Source of the DNA: Streptomyces sp. NBC_01275
Lineage (GTDB): Bacteria > Actinomycetota > Actinomycetes > Streptomycetales > Streptomycetaceae
Reading direction: 5' to 3'
Assembly: GCF_026340655.1 (NCBI RefSeq)
Contig: NZ_JAPEOZ010000001.1
Location: 1,178,001-1,242,000, forward strand
DNA length: 64,000 nucleotides
The notes beneath the pieces are model-generated. The model had not been told where the DNA came from, ran no database searches, and saw only the letters and a list, made by a program, of their open reading frames with translations. The translations under genes were made by a program, and so were the position numbers. Below are positions 9,487 to 17,842 of this stretch, in pieces (the stretch's first letter is position 1; the number at the start of each line of letters is the position of its first letter).

Positions 9487-10173
9487 ATGCAGCGCGGCAA
9501 GCGTCGCATCGCCGCGGTCTTCTCGGCCGTGGTCTCTTCGCTCCTTCTGTCACTCTCCTTCTCCGCCCCCACAGCCCACGCGGCGACCCACAACCCCATC
9601 GTCTTCGTCCACGGCATCAGCAGCTCGTCGAGCAGCTGGGACGAATGGGTCGCCGACTTCAAGGCCGACGGCTACACGGCCGCCGAGCTGGACGCGAGTT
9701 CGTACAGCTGGACCCAGTCGAACGTCACGACCGCCTCACAACTGGCCACCAAGATCAAGAGCGTTCTCGCCAGCACCGGGGCGAGCAAGGTCGACGTCGT
9801 CGTCCACTCCATGGGCGCCCTCAGCTCCCGCTACTACCTCAAGAACCTCGGCGGAACGGCGTACGTGGACGACTTCGTCTCCGTCGCGGGCGTCAACCAC
9901 GGGACGTCGGTCGCCTCGCTGTGCGGCTGGCTGTACACGTCCTGCAAGGAGATGACGACGGGGAGTTCGTTCCTCACCGCGCTCAACTCCGGTGACGAGA
10001 CGCCGGGCAGCGTGTCGTACGCGGCCTACTGGTCGAACTGCGACTCGGCGATCGACCCGGACTCCTCGGCGCTGCTCAGCGGGGCCACCAACGTCGGCGT
10101 CGGCTGTATCTCGCACACCGACATGAACAACGACTACGGCGTGTACGAACAGGTGCGGGACTTCATCCAGTAG
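9487..10173 (+). CDS. Secreted triacylglycerol lipase/esterase (alpha/beta hydrolase)
   Basis: This 228-residue protein has a clear signal peptide: a basic start, a hydrophobic core, and likely cleavage after AHA near residue 33. The oxyanion-hole segment is [10 protein letters not shown], and the nucleophile is Ser108 in VHSMGALS. An acidic residue and the His of ISHTDMNN near the C terminus complete a likely triad. Several cysteines in the mature part ([11 protein letters not shown] and others) suggest disulfides, as expected for a secreted enzyme. A strong AGGAGG RBS (9476-9482 region) fixes the ATG at 9487. The neighbouring regulator on the other strand could control it. Confidence 0.88.
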   Translation: MQRGKRRIAAVFSAVVSSLLLSLSFSAPTAHAATHNPIVFVHGISSSSSSWDEWVADFKADGYTAAELDASSYSWTQSNVTTASQLATKIKSVLASTGASKVDVVVHSMGALSSRYYLKNLGGTAYVDDFVSVAGVNHGTSVASLCGWLYTSCKEMTTGSSFLTALNSGDETPGSVSYAAYWSNCDSAIDPDSSALLSGATNVGVGCISHTDMNNDYGVYEQVRDFIQ

Positions 10174-10259
10174 AGCCGGCAGCAGGACCAGCAGAACCGG
10201 TAGAACCGATCACGTCGGCAGAACCAGTCGCGCTGGTGGAGCCAGTGGGTCCGGGACCC

Positions 10260-10634
10260 TCAATGGCTCCACTGGCGCAGTTCCTGCGCGATGTCGTGGA
10301 GCGATGCCTCACCGCTCTTGGCCAGTCTGGCCAGGTCCCTGACCTGCTCGGGCGAGGTGACGACCTTGAGGCCGCCGGCGACGAGATAGGCGTAGGCCAC
10401 GGCACAGGCGAACAGCGCGTTGGAACGCTCCAACGCCGGGACGTGGATCAGGAGTTGGAGCAGCGCGGCCGCTCGGGCGGGCGCGTCGTCGTAGACGGGG
10501 ACGTCGAATATCTCGGCCTGGTGGCGTGCCACGGCCGCGACCAGCGCACCCCAGTCGGTGACCTGGGGGTCCCCCGGGGTCTTCTGTTCGGCGACCATCA
10601 GGAGCCAGGCGAGGTCGATACGGAGAGGGCTCAA
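10260..10634 (-). CDS. Fic/Doc-like toxin component with degenerate active-site motif
   Basis: This 124-residue protein is the size of Doc toxins and follows a small RHH antitoxin gene by 4 bp. Fic/Doc proteins modify targets through a motif like HPFxDGNGR or, in Doc, HAFLNANKRTA. Here the matching segment reads HVPALERSNALF. The histidine is kept, but the Phe and the Gly/Asn-Lys-Arg loop are not. It resembles proteins annotated in many Streptomyces as the toxin part of a Fic-family TA system. Whether it is still catalytic is doubtful. Confidence 0.75.
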   Translation of the reverse strand: MSPLRIDLAWLLMVAEQKTPGDPQVTDWGALVAAVARHQAEIFDVPVYDDAPARAAALLQLLIHVPALERSNALFACAVAYAYLVAGGLKVVTSPEQVRDLARLAKSGEASLHDIAQELRQWSH

Positions 10635-10638
10635 GGGA

Positions 10639-10884
10639 TCAGCGGCGACCTTCGCGCGCGTCCCCGCGCCCGCGCTCCGGGCCGAACTCCTCCGCGAAGA
10701 CGGTCTCGTACTGCTTCATGAAGTCCGCCGCGGCCTCCACGAAGGTGTGACCGACCTCCCCGGCGTCCTGTCTGACCAGCTCCTCGATGTAGCGGTTGAC
10801 GCTCATGCCGCGGGCCGTGGCGCGCTCACGGGCGGCTTTGGCCGTGCCCTCGTCCACGCGTACGTTCAGCTGGGTCTTCGCCAT
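10639..10884 (-). CDS. Ribbon-helix-helix antitoxin
   Basis: This is an 81-residue protein. Its first ~45 residues (KTQLNVRVDEGTAKAARERA, then GMSVNRYIEELV) form a typical ribbon-helix-helix DNA-binding fold. The acidic C terminus would bind the toxin encoded 4 bp downstream. Such antitoxins usually repress their own operon. The paired GCTAGC sites just upstream fit that role. Confidence 0.82.
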   Translation of the reverse strand: MAKTQLNVRVDEGTAKAARERATARGMSVNRYIEELVRQDAGEVGHTFVEAAADFMKQYETVFAEEFGPERGRGDAREGRR

Positions 10885-10890
10885 ACCTCG

Positions 10891-10919
10891 ACGCTAGCGC
10901 CGACCTGCTAGCAGCGGCA
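10891..10919 (-). promoter_or_regulatory. Candidate leaderless promoter with paired GCTAGC operator for the TA operon
   Basis: On the minus strand TTGCCG and TAGCGT are separated by 18 bp. The -10 is only 6-7 bp from the antitoxin ATG at 10884, which would give a leaderless or nearly leaderless transcript. Two GCTAGC palindromes (10893-10898 and 10907-10912), 14 bp apart, overlap this promoter and could be the operator of the ribbon-helix-helix antitoxin. Confidence 0.45.
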
Positions 10920-11046
10920 AGGGCGGGCGGGAATCGAAAAGGGATACCGGGTGTGCGCCGGATCACACTAGGCTCGGCCGCGCAGGGCCGCCGGTCCGCC
11001 CGGTCGCCCCGTCTGTCGGCCCGTCCGTGCGAGCGAGGAGTCAGCC

Positions 11047-11991
11047 TTGTCCACACCTGCTGCGGAGCATGCCCCCGGTCTGGCCTCGGCCGACGGGGTC
11101 GCGGCCCGCGCCCGCGGTCTGACCAAGGCGTACGGCTCCGGCGAGACGGCCGTGCTCGCCCTGGACTCGGTGGACGTGGACATCGCGCGCGGCCGCTTCA
11201 CCGCGGTCATGGGGCCCTCGGGCTCGGGGAAGTCCACGCTGATGCACTGTCTGGCCGGGCTCGACACCGTCTCGGCGGGTCAGGTGTGGCTCGGCGACAC
11301 GGAGATCACGGGACTGAAGGACCGGGAGCTGACCCGGCTGCGGCGGGACCGGATCGGGTTCATGTTCCAGTCGTTCAACCTGATCCCGACCTTGAACGCG
11401 GTGGAGAACATCACCCTGCCCATGGACATCGCGGGCCAGAAGCCCGACCAGAAGTGGCTGGACCAGGTGATCGACACGCTCGGTCTGCGGGACCGGCTCA
11501 AGCACCGGCCGTCCCAGCTGTCCGGCGGCCAGCAGCAGCGGGTGGCCTGCGCCCGGGCGCTCGCCTCCCGCCCCGAGCTGATCTTCGCGGACGAGCCGAC
11601 CGGCAATCTGGACTCGCGCGCGGGGCTCGAGGTCCTGTCGTTCCTGCGCGAGGCCGTCGACAGCCTGGGGCAGACCGTCGTCATGGTCACCCACGACCCG
11701 GGCGCCGCCGCCCACTCCGACCTGGTGCTCTTCCTCGCGGACGGACGGATCGTGGACGAGAAGGAGCGGCCCACGGCGGAGGCGGTGCTCGAACGGATGC
11801 GCCTGTTCTCCGGCGGAGGCCCCCGCACCGACGGACCCGGACCCGGACCCGGCGGCTCGAGTGACACCGGCGTCACTGGCGATTCCGGCGGCTCCGGTGA
11901 CTCCGGTGACTCCGGTGACTCCGGTGACTCCGGTGACTCCGGTGACTCCGGTGACTCCGGTGACTCACTCGACTCCGGCAAGGAGGGCTGA
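11047..11991 (+). CDS. MacB-type ABC transporter ATP-binding protein with Gly-Asp-Ser repeat tail
   Basis: This is the ATPase subunit of a MacB/LolD-like exporter. Walker A is GPSGSGKST (about residue 55), the signature LSGGQQQR is near 157, and Walker B with the ADEPTGNLDS motif is near 178. The start is TTG at 11047 with GAGGAG 6 bp upstream. The protein is 314 residues, longer than the usual ~230-250, because of a Gly/Pro-rich linker and a tail of eight Gly-Asp-Ser units. The permease starts 5 bp after the stop, and its RBS (AAGGAGGG) lies inside the last codons of this gene, so the two are coupled. Confidence 0.93.
   Translation: MSTPAAEHAPGLASADGVAARARGLTKAYGSGETAVLALDSVDVDIARGRFTAVMGPSGSGKSTLMHCLAGLDTVSAGQVWLGDTEITGLKDRELTRLRRDRIGFMFQSFNLIPTLNAVENITLPMDIAGQKPDQKWLDQVIDTLGLRDRLKHRPSQLSGGQQQRVACARALASRPELIFADEPTGNLDSRAGLEVLSFLREAVDSLGQTVVMVTHDPGAAAHSDLVLFLADGRIVDEKERPTAEAVLERMRLFSGGGPRTDGPGPGPGGSSDTGVTGDSGGSGDSGDSGDSGDSGDSGDSGDSGDSLDSGKEG
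11896..11967. repeat. Eight 9-bp tandem repeats (GGTGACTCC) in the ABC ATPase tail
   Basis: Eight head-to-tail copies of GGTGACTCC (the last ends in A) encode Gly-Asp-Ser in frame. Because the unit is a multiple of three, copy-number changes would alter tail length without frameshift. The run ends about 30 bp before the permease start. Confidence 0.95.
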
Positions 11992-11995
11992 GCCG

Positions 11996-14569
11996 GTGCT
12001 GAAGGCGACGCTCAGGAGTTTCCTCGCCCACAAGGGGCGGCTGATGCTGTCCGCGCTGGCCGTCGTCCTGTCCGTGGCGTTCGTCGCGGGCAGTCTGATC
12101 TTCTCGGACACGGTGACGCGTACGTTCGACCGGCTGTTCGCCTCCACGTCGGCCGACGTGACGGTGGAGCCGCGGGAGGACCTCTCCTCGTCCGTGCCGA
12201 CCGGCGCGGTCCAGACCGTGCCCGCCGCCCTGGCCGCCGAGGTGGCCCGGGTCGACGGGGTCGCGTCGACCCACGCCGACGTCAGCGTGCAGAACATCAC
12301 CGTCGTCGACGGCGACAACAAGTCCGTCGGGCCGACCACGGGCGCGCCCACCATCGCCACCGACTGGTACCTCACCGACCGCAGCCCGGTGAAGCTGACC
12401 TCCGGGCACGCCCCGCACGGCGCCGGCGAGGCCATGCTCGACGCCGACACCGCCGACAAGAAGCACGTGCGGATCGGCGACACCCTGACCGTGATGGCCC
12501 AGCCGGGCTCGTTCAAGGTCGAGATCGTCGGCATCGCCACCTTCACCACCACCAACCCGGGCGCGGCCCTGGTCTTCCTCGACCCCGAGATCGCCGCGAC
12601 CAAGCTCCTGGGCTCCGCGGACCGGGCCACCGGCGTCTCGGTCGACGCGGCGCCGGGCGCGACCGACGCCGTGCTCAAACGGCGAGTGACCGCCGCACTG
12701 GGTTCGGGCGCGTCGTCGTACGACGTGAAGACCGCCGCCGAGCAGGCGAAGTCGGCCGCGGCGGACCTCGGCGGGTTCCTCGACGTCATCAAGTACGTGA
12801 TGCTCGGCTTCGCCGGGATCGCCGTCCTGGTGGGCGTGTTCCTGATCGTCAACACCTTCTCGATGCTGATCGCCCAGCGCACCCGCGAGCTGGGCCTGTT
12901 GCGCGCCCTGGGCGCGGACCGCCGTCAGGTACGCCGCTCGGTGCTCACCGAGGCGGTGCTGCTCGGGCTCGTCGGCTCGACGCTGGGCCTCGCGGCCGGC
13001 ATCGGTCTCGCGGCCGGGCTGATCAAGCTCATGAGCGCCTTCGGCATGAACCTCAAGACCACGGAGATGGTCGTCGGCTGGCCGACCCCGGTGGCGGCCT
13101 ACGTCGTCGGCGTCGGCGTCACCTTCGTGGCCGCCTATCTGCCCGCCCGGCGCGCGGCGACCGTGTCGCCGATGGCGGCCCTCGCGGACGCGGACATCGC
13201 CGGGGTGGGCCGACCGCTGAAGGTGCGCGCGGTGGTGGGCTCCGTGGTCGGGGCGCTCGGTGCGGCCGCGCTCGCCGGCTGTGCCGCCTCCTCGAAGACC
13301 GCGTCGGCGGCCTCCCTGCTGGGCCTGGGCGTCGTCCTCACCCTGATCGCCACCGTCATCGCGGGCCCGCTGCTGGTGCGCCCGATGATCCGGGTGCTCG
13401 GCGGAGCCTTCCCGGCCCTGTTCGGCTCCGTCGGCCGGATGAGCCAGCGCAACGCCCTGCGCAACCCCCGCCGTACGGGCGCCACCGCGGCCGCCCTGAT
13501 GGTGGGCCTCGCCCTGGTGGGCGGGATGTCGGTGGCGTCCGCGTCGATGTCCAAGTCCTTCGACGAGCAGATCGACAGGACCCTCGGCGCCGACTACGTG
13601 ATCCAGAACGCCAACTTCACCCCCTTCTCGAAGGAGGTCACCGACGCGGTGCGCGCCACCGACGGCGTCGGTCTCGTCGTACGGCAGCGGTTCGCGCCCC
13701 TCGCCGTACGGCTCCCGGACGGCAAGCGGATCGAGACGACCGCCGCGGGCTACGACGACCGGCTCGACGACGTCGCCCATGTGACGTACGCCGAGGGCGA
13801 CACGGCGGCCGCGCTGGCCGGCGGCTCCCTCGGCATGGACGTGGACTTCGCGAAGGACCACGGCGTACGGCTGGGCAGCGTCGTCCCGGTCGAGTTCCCG
13901 GGCGGCCGGACGACGTCGCTGACGGTGCGCGCGCTCACCGACCAGGACTCCGCCGACGGCTTCGGCATGCAGGGCGGGCTGTTCCTCGGCGTCGCGACCG
14001 TGGAGAAGTACGTGCCCGGCGGGCAGGACTCCTCGCTGTACGTGAACGCGGCCGCCGGCACCGACGCCGAACAGCTGCGGCCTCACCTGGAGAAGACACT
14101 CGACCCGTATCCGCAGGTGCAGGTGCGCGACCAGGCCGACTACAAGAAGCTGGTCCACGACCAGATCGCCGTGCTGCTGTACCTGGTGTACGCGCTGCTC
14201 GGGCTGGCGATCGTCATCGCGGTGCTGGGGGTGGTCAACACGCTGGCGCTGTCGGTGGTGGAGCGGACCCGGGAGATCGGGCTGCTGCGGGCGATCGGTC
14301 TGGGCAGGCGCCAGCTGCGCCGGATGATCCGGCTGGAGTCGGTGGTGATCGCGGTGTTCGGCGCGGTCCTGGGGCTGGCGCTCGGACTGGTGTGGGGCGT
14401 GTGCATCCAGCAGGTGCTGGCGTTGCAGGGCATGAAGGCGCTGGCCGTCCCGTGGGGCACGATCGTCGCGGTCGTCGTGGGCTCGGCGGTGGTCGGCGTC
14501 GTCGCGGCGCTGCTTCCGGCGCTGCGCGCGTCCCGGATGAACGTGCTGGCGGCGATCGCGCACGAGTGA
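11996..14569 (+). CDS. FtsX/MacB-like ABC transporter permease
   Basis: This 857-residue protein has duplicated FtsX halves. A first TM helix follows MLKATLRSFLAHKGRL, and a large extracytoplasmic MacB-PCD-like domain spans about 50-250. Three TM helices come next (about 265-420), then a second long external domain (about 520-720) and three C-terminal TM helices. RTRELGLLRALGADRRQVR and RTREIGLLRAIGLGRRQLR, the loops that contact the ATPase, appear once per half. I chose the GTG start at 11996 because it has AAGGAGGG upstream; the longer frame opens in the 9-bp repeats. The substrate is unknown; the family exports lipids, peptides or antibiotics, or relays signals. Confidence 0.92.
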   Translation: MLKATLRSFLAHKGRLMLSALAVVLSVAFVAGSLIFSDTVTRTFDRLFASTSADVTVEPREDLSSSVPTGAVQTVPAALAAEVARVDGVASTHADVSVQNITVVDGDNKSVGPTTGAPTIATDWYLTDRSPVKLTSGHAPHGAGEAMLDADTADKKHVRIGDTLTVMAQPGSFKVEIVGIATFTTTNPGAALVFLDPEIAATKLLGSADRATGVSVDAAPGATDAVLKRRVTAALGSGASSYDVKTAAEQAKSAAADLGGFLDVIKYVMLGFAGIAVLVGVFLIVNTFSMLIAQRTRELGLLRALGADRRQVRRSVLTEAVLLGLVGSTLGLAAGIGLAAGLIKLMSAFGMNLKTTEMVVGWPTPVAAYVVGVGVTFVAAYLPARRAATVSPMAALADADIAGVGRPLKVRAVVGSVVGALGAAALAGCAASSKTASAASLLGLGVVLTLIATVIAGPLLVRPMIRVLGGAFPALFGSVGRMSQRNALRNPRRTGATAAALMVGLALVGGMSVASASMSKSFDEQIDRTLGADYVIQNANFTPFSKEVTDAVRATDGVGLVVRQRFAPLAVRLPDGKRIETTAAGYDDRLDDVAHVTYAEGDTAAALAGGSLGMDVDFAKDHGVRLGSVVPVEFPGGRTTSLTVRALTDQDSADGFGMQGGLFLGVATVEKYVPGGQDSSLYVNAAAGTDAEQLRPHLEKTLDPYPQVQVRDQADYKKLVHDQIAVLLYLVYALLGLAIVIAVLGVVNTLALSVVERTREIGLLRAIGLGRRQLRRMIRLESVVIAVFGAVLGLALGLVWGVCIQQVLALQGMKALAVPWGTIVAVVVGSAVVGVVAALLPALRASRMNVLAAIAHE

Positions 14570-14685
14570 CCCGTGTCGGTGAGACGTATCGGGCGTCGTC
14601 GGTCATACTTCGGCACCGGTCCGCAGGAGCCGTCCGGATGGTGGAATTCCGCCCTCGGACCGGCTGGCCGTGGTGGGATCGCCCC

Positions 14686-15123
14686 ATGTCTGATCTGCGG
14701 ATACGGGCCGCGACGCCCGACGACCTGGACACCGTGCTGGCCTTCTGGAAGACGGCCGCCGAGGGCACGAGCATCAGCGACGACCGTGCGGGCGTGGAGC
14801 GCCTGGTCGGCCGCGATCCCGAGGCGCTGATCCTCGCCGAACAGCACGGGGAGCAGGGCGCCGAACTGGTCGGCACGGTGATCGCCGGGTTCGACGGGTG
14901 GCGGTGTCACCTGTACCGACTCGCGGTGCACCCGCAGCACCGTCGCCAGGGCGTCGGCTCGGCGCTGCTGACGGCCGCGGAGGAGCGTTTCGTCCGGCTG
15001 GGCGGGCGGCGCGGGGACGCGATGGTGCTCACCCGCAACGAGACGGCGCATCATGCGTGGCGCGCGGCGGGGTACACGCCGGAGGAGAACTGGCGGCGCT
15101 GGGTGAAGCCGTTCGGCGACTGA
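14686..15123 (+). CDS. GNAT-family N-acetyltransferase
   Basis: This is a 145-residue single GNAT domain. The acetyl-CoA binding motif A is VHPQHRRQGVGSALL (about residues 77-93). The C terminus carries the AWRAAGYTPEENW segment common to actinomycete members. I chose ATG 14686 (MSDLRIRAATPDD) because it starts right at the domain. The RBS is weak, and an upstream ATG at 14638 would add 16 residues. The substrate is unknown. Confidence 0.85.
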   Translation: MSDLRIRAATPDDLDTVLAFWKTAAEGTSISDDRAGVERLVGRDPEALILAEQHGEQGAELVGTVIAGFDGWRCHLYRLAVHPQHRRQGVGSALLTAAEERFVRLGGRRGDAMVLTRNETAHHAWRAAGYTPEENWRRWVKPFGD

Positions 15124-15165
15124 CCGGGCCGCGACAGGCGACCCTTTGCCGATCCTTTACCATTG

Positions 15166-15193
15166 GGGGACCGTGTGAACCTGCACGGTCCCC
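15166..15193. terminator. Hairpin after the GNAT gene
   Basis: This is an inverted repeat with a 10-bp stem, GGGGACCGTG / CACGGTCCCC, and an 8-nt loop, 43 bp after the acetyltransferase stop. There is no U-tract, as is common for Streptomyces terminators. It could also be a leader structure of the downstream CNNM gene, which starts 134 bp later. Confidence 0.55.
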
Positions 15194-15326
15194 TCAAGAC
15201 TTGCCTGACGTCCGAAACGACTTTCGAAAGGTGTGAGCGTCCGCCCATGGGCGAGCCTCCCAGTACCCCTCCGCGACATCGCGCGTTCCGCCCCGCCCTG
15301 CCCGATCATGGGACGGAGGTGACCCG

Positions 15327-16670
15327 ATGACCGAAGTGCTTCTGCTGCTGGTGGCGATCCTGCTGTCGCTCGCCTGCGGCGCCTTCGTCGCCGCCGAGTT
15401 CTCGCTGACCACGGTGGAGCGCAGCGAGCTGGAGCGGGCGGTGGAGCGCGGCGAGCGCGGCGCGGCCGGCGCCCTGAAGGCCGTACGGAATCTCACCTTC
15501 CAGCTCTCCGGCGCCCAGCTCGGCATCACCGTCACCAATCTGGTGGTCGGCATGCTCTCCGAGCCGTCGATCGCCAAGCTGATCTCCGGGCCGCTCCAGT
15601 CGCTCGGGCTGTCGAGCAGCGCGTCGAGTTCGGTGGCGCTGGTGCTGGGCACGGCCCTGTCGACCGTTTTCCTGATGGTCGTCGGCGAGCTGGTGCCCAA
15701 GAACTGGGCGATCTCCTCCCCGCTGACGGTGGCCAAGGGGGTCGGCAACGCGCAGCGCTGGTTCAGCGCCGCCTTCCGGCCCTTCATCACCCACCTCAAC
15801 AACACCGCGAACCGGATCGTGCGCCGTTTCGGGGTGGAGCCCACCGAGGAGCTGGCCGCCGCGCGCGGCCCCCAGGAACTGGCGGCCCTGGCCCGGCACT
15901 CCGCCAAGGAGGGGGCCCTGGAGGCGGACACCGCCGAGTTGTTCGTGCGCACGCTGAACCTGGCCGACCTCACCGCGGAGAACGTGATGACCCCGCGCGT
16001 CCAGGTCGTCGCCCTCGACGCCCAGGCGACCTGCGAGGACGTGGCGAACGCGACCCGGGCGACGGGCCTGTCCCGCTTCCCCGTGTACCGCGGCAGCCTG
16101 GACGCGGTGGTCGGCACCGCGCACATCAAGGACTCGCTGGCGATCCCGGCCGAGCACCGCGCGCGCGTGCCCGTCTCCGAGATCATGCGCGAACCGCTGC
16201 TGGTCCCCGAGTCGCTGACCGTGGACCGGCTCCTCGACCGGCTGTCCGGCAAGCGGACGATGGCCGTGGTCATCGACGAGTACGGCGGTACGGCGGGCGT
16301 GGCGACGCTGGAGGACATCGTCGAGGAGGTCGTCGGCGAGGTGCGCGACGAGCACGACCCGCACGAGACGCCCGACCTGGCCGCCGCGGGCGCCGACGAC
16401 GACGGTCGCGCCCTGTACTCGGCCGACGGCGCCGCCCGCACCGACCAGCTCGCGCGCGTGGGCCTGCATGCGCCCGACGGGCCGTACGAGACGCTCGCCG
16501 GGCTGGTCGCCACCGAGCTGGGCCGCATACCGGCCGTCGGCGACACCGTCGAGGTGGCCGGCTGGCGGATGGACGTGGTGGACGCGTCCGGCCGCAGGGC
16601 CGCGCGCGTGCTGCTGCACGCGCCCCTCGACGACTCGTCCGACCCGTCCGACCAGGAGGCCGCGAAGTGA
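15327..16670 (+). CDS. CNNM/HlyC-CorC family membrane protein (DUF21, CBS pair, transporter-associated domain)
   Basis: This 447-residue protein has an N-terminal DUF21 membrane domain with about four helices (residues 1-190). A CBS pair (about 205-345, including NVMTPRVQVVAL and VVIDEYGGTAGVATLEDIVEEVVGE) and a CorC/HlyC-associated domain (about 365-440) follow. The family is linked to Mg2+/Co2+ homeostasis, and the name hemolysin is historical. GGAGGT precedes the ATG. The next gene encodes a paralogue and overlaps by 4 bp (GTGA), so the pair is likely one operon and may form a heteromer. Confidence 0.9.
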   Translation: MTEVLLLLVAILLSLACGAFVAAEFSLTTVERSELERAVERGERGAAGALKAVRNLTFQLSGAQLGITVTNLVVGMLSEPSIAKLISGPLQSLGLSSSASSSVALVLGTALSTVFLMVVGELVPKNWAISSPLTVAKGVGNAQRWFSAAFRPFITHLNNTANRIVRRFGVEPTEELAAARGPQELAALARHSAKEGALEADTAELFVRTLNLADLTAENVMTPRVQVVALDAQATCEDVANATRATGLSRFPVYRGSLDAVVGTAHIKDSLAIPAEHRARVPVSEIMREPLLVPESLTVDRLLDRLSGKRTMAVVIDEYGGTAGVATLEDIVEEVVGEVRDEHDPHETPDLAAAGADDDGRALYSADGAARTDQLARVGLHAPDGPYETLAGLVATELGRIPAVGDTVEVAGWRMDVVDASGRRAARVLLHAPLDDSSDPSDQEAAK

Positions 16671-17692
16671 CCGCCGTCCAGCTGCTGATCGCGCTCGCGA
16701 CCCTCGTCGTCAACGCGTTCTTCGTCGGCGCGGAGTTCGCGCTGATCTCCGTGCGCCGCGCCCAGATCGAGCCCTACACCGAGAACGGGGCCCAGGGCGA
16801 CCGGCGGCGCGCCGCGAGCGTGCTGTGGGGCCTGCAGCACGTGTCCGCGCTGATGGCGGCCGCACAGCTCGGCATCACGCTGTGCACGCTGATCCTCGGC
16901 GTGGTCGCCGAACCGGCCATCGCGCATCTGCTGGAGCCGGTGTTCCACGCGGTGGGCGTGCCCGAGAGCGCGGGACACGCGGTGTCCTTCGTGATCGCGC
17001 TGGCGGTGGCCACGTACCTGCACATGCTGCTCGGCGAGATGGTGCCGAAGAACATCGCGCTCGCGGAGCCGGTGCGCAGCGCGCTGCTGCTCGGCCCGCC
17101 GCTGGTCGCGGTGGCGCGGGCGCTGCGCCCGGTGATCTTCGCGATCAACGCCTTCGCGAACGGTCTGCTGAAGCTGATGCGGATCGAGACCAAGGACGAG
17201 GTCGCCGCGGCCTTCTCGGACGCCCAGCTGGCGCAGATCGTCCGGGACGCAGGCGAGGCGGGTCTCATCGACGACCGCGCCCAGGAACGGCTGCACGACG
17301 CCCTGGAGCTGGGCCGCCGGCCGGTGCGGGACGTCGTCCTGCCGCTGGAACGCGTCGTCTACGCGCGCGTGGGCGTCACTCCGGAGGAGCTGGAGCGGCT
17401 GGCGGCCGAGTCCGGGTTCTCCCGCTTCCCCGTGGTGGACGAGGGGCGGCGGATCGTCGGCTACCTGCATGTGAAGGACGCGCTGGACGCCTCGCCGCGG
17501 GAGGAGCCGTTCCGGCTGGAGGACATGCGGCCCATCGCGCGCGTGCGGGAGGCGACTCCGCTGGACGACGTCCTGACCGCGATGCGGGGCAGTCGTACGC
17601 ATCTGGCGGCCGTGCTCGGCTCCGACGGGCGGCTGTCCGGCCTGGTGACCATGGAGGACGTGCTGCGGGAGCTGTTCGGGCAGCCGGTGTAG
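16667..17692 (+). CDS. Second CNNM/CBS family membrane protein, short form
   Basis: This 341-residue paralogue of the preceding gene has a DUF21 membrane domain (about 1-190, with AHLLEPVFHAVG and MLLGEMVPKNIALAEP) and a CBS pair (about 205-335, ending in LVTMEDVLRELFG). The C-terminal CorC/HlyC domain is missing, so it ends right after the second CBS. The GTG start overlaps the upstream stop. A long form followed by a short form is the usual arrangement in actinomycetes. A hairpin terminator follows at once. Confidence 0.9.
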   Translation: MTAVQLLIALATLVVNAFFVGAEFALISVRRAQIEPYTENGAQGDRRRAASVLWGLQHVSALMAAAQLGITLCTLILGVVAEPAIAHLLEPVFHAVGVPESAGHAVSFVIALAVATYLHMLLGEMVPKNIALAEPVRSALLLGPPLVAVARALRPVIFAINAFANGLLKLMRIETKDEVAAAFSDAQLAQIVRDAGEAGLIDDRAQERLHDALELGRRPVRDVVLPLERVVYARVGVTPEELERLAAESGFSRFPVVDEGRRIVGYLHVKDALDASPREEPFRLEDMRPIARVREATPLDDVLTAMRGSRTHLAAVLGSDGRLSGLVTMEDVLRELFGQPV

Positions 17693-17698
17693 GACTTC

Positions 17699-17721
17699 GA
17701 CGGCCCGTCGTGCGGGCCGTC
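17699..17721 (+). terminator. Intrinsic terminator-like hairpin after the CNNM pair
   Basis: This is a perfect 9-bp stem, GACGGCCCG / CGGGCCGTC, with loop TCGTG, starting 6 bp after the stop codon. It is not followed by a U-run. Confidence 0.75.
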
Positions 17722-17773
17722 GTACGTCCCCTTCGTACGTCCCCTTCGTACGTCCCCTTCGTACGCCCCTTTC
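17722..17773. repeat. Four 13-bp tandem repeats GTACGTCCCCTTC
   Basis: Three exact copies and one two-mismatch copy of GTACGTCCCCTTC run head to tail directly behind the terminator hairpin. They lie in the non-coding gap before the SGNH hydrolase. No coding role is apparent. Confidence 0.9.
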
Positions 17774-17842
17774 GGCAGGGAGGTTCCGCACGGGGGCCGA
17801 CCGACCGCCGGGTATGAGACTCGGGCTACCATCTATGTCGCC

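Noticed and set aside
11873..14563. Long minus-strand open frame opposite the ABC permease
   Set aside because: Low-complexity, His/Arg/Gly-rich translation. The plus strand encodes a clear FtsX-type permease.
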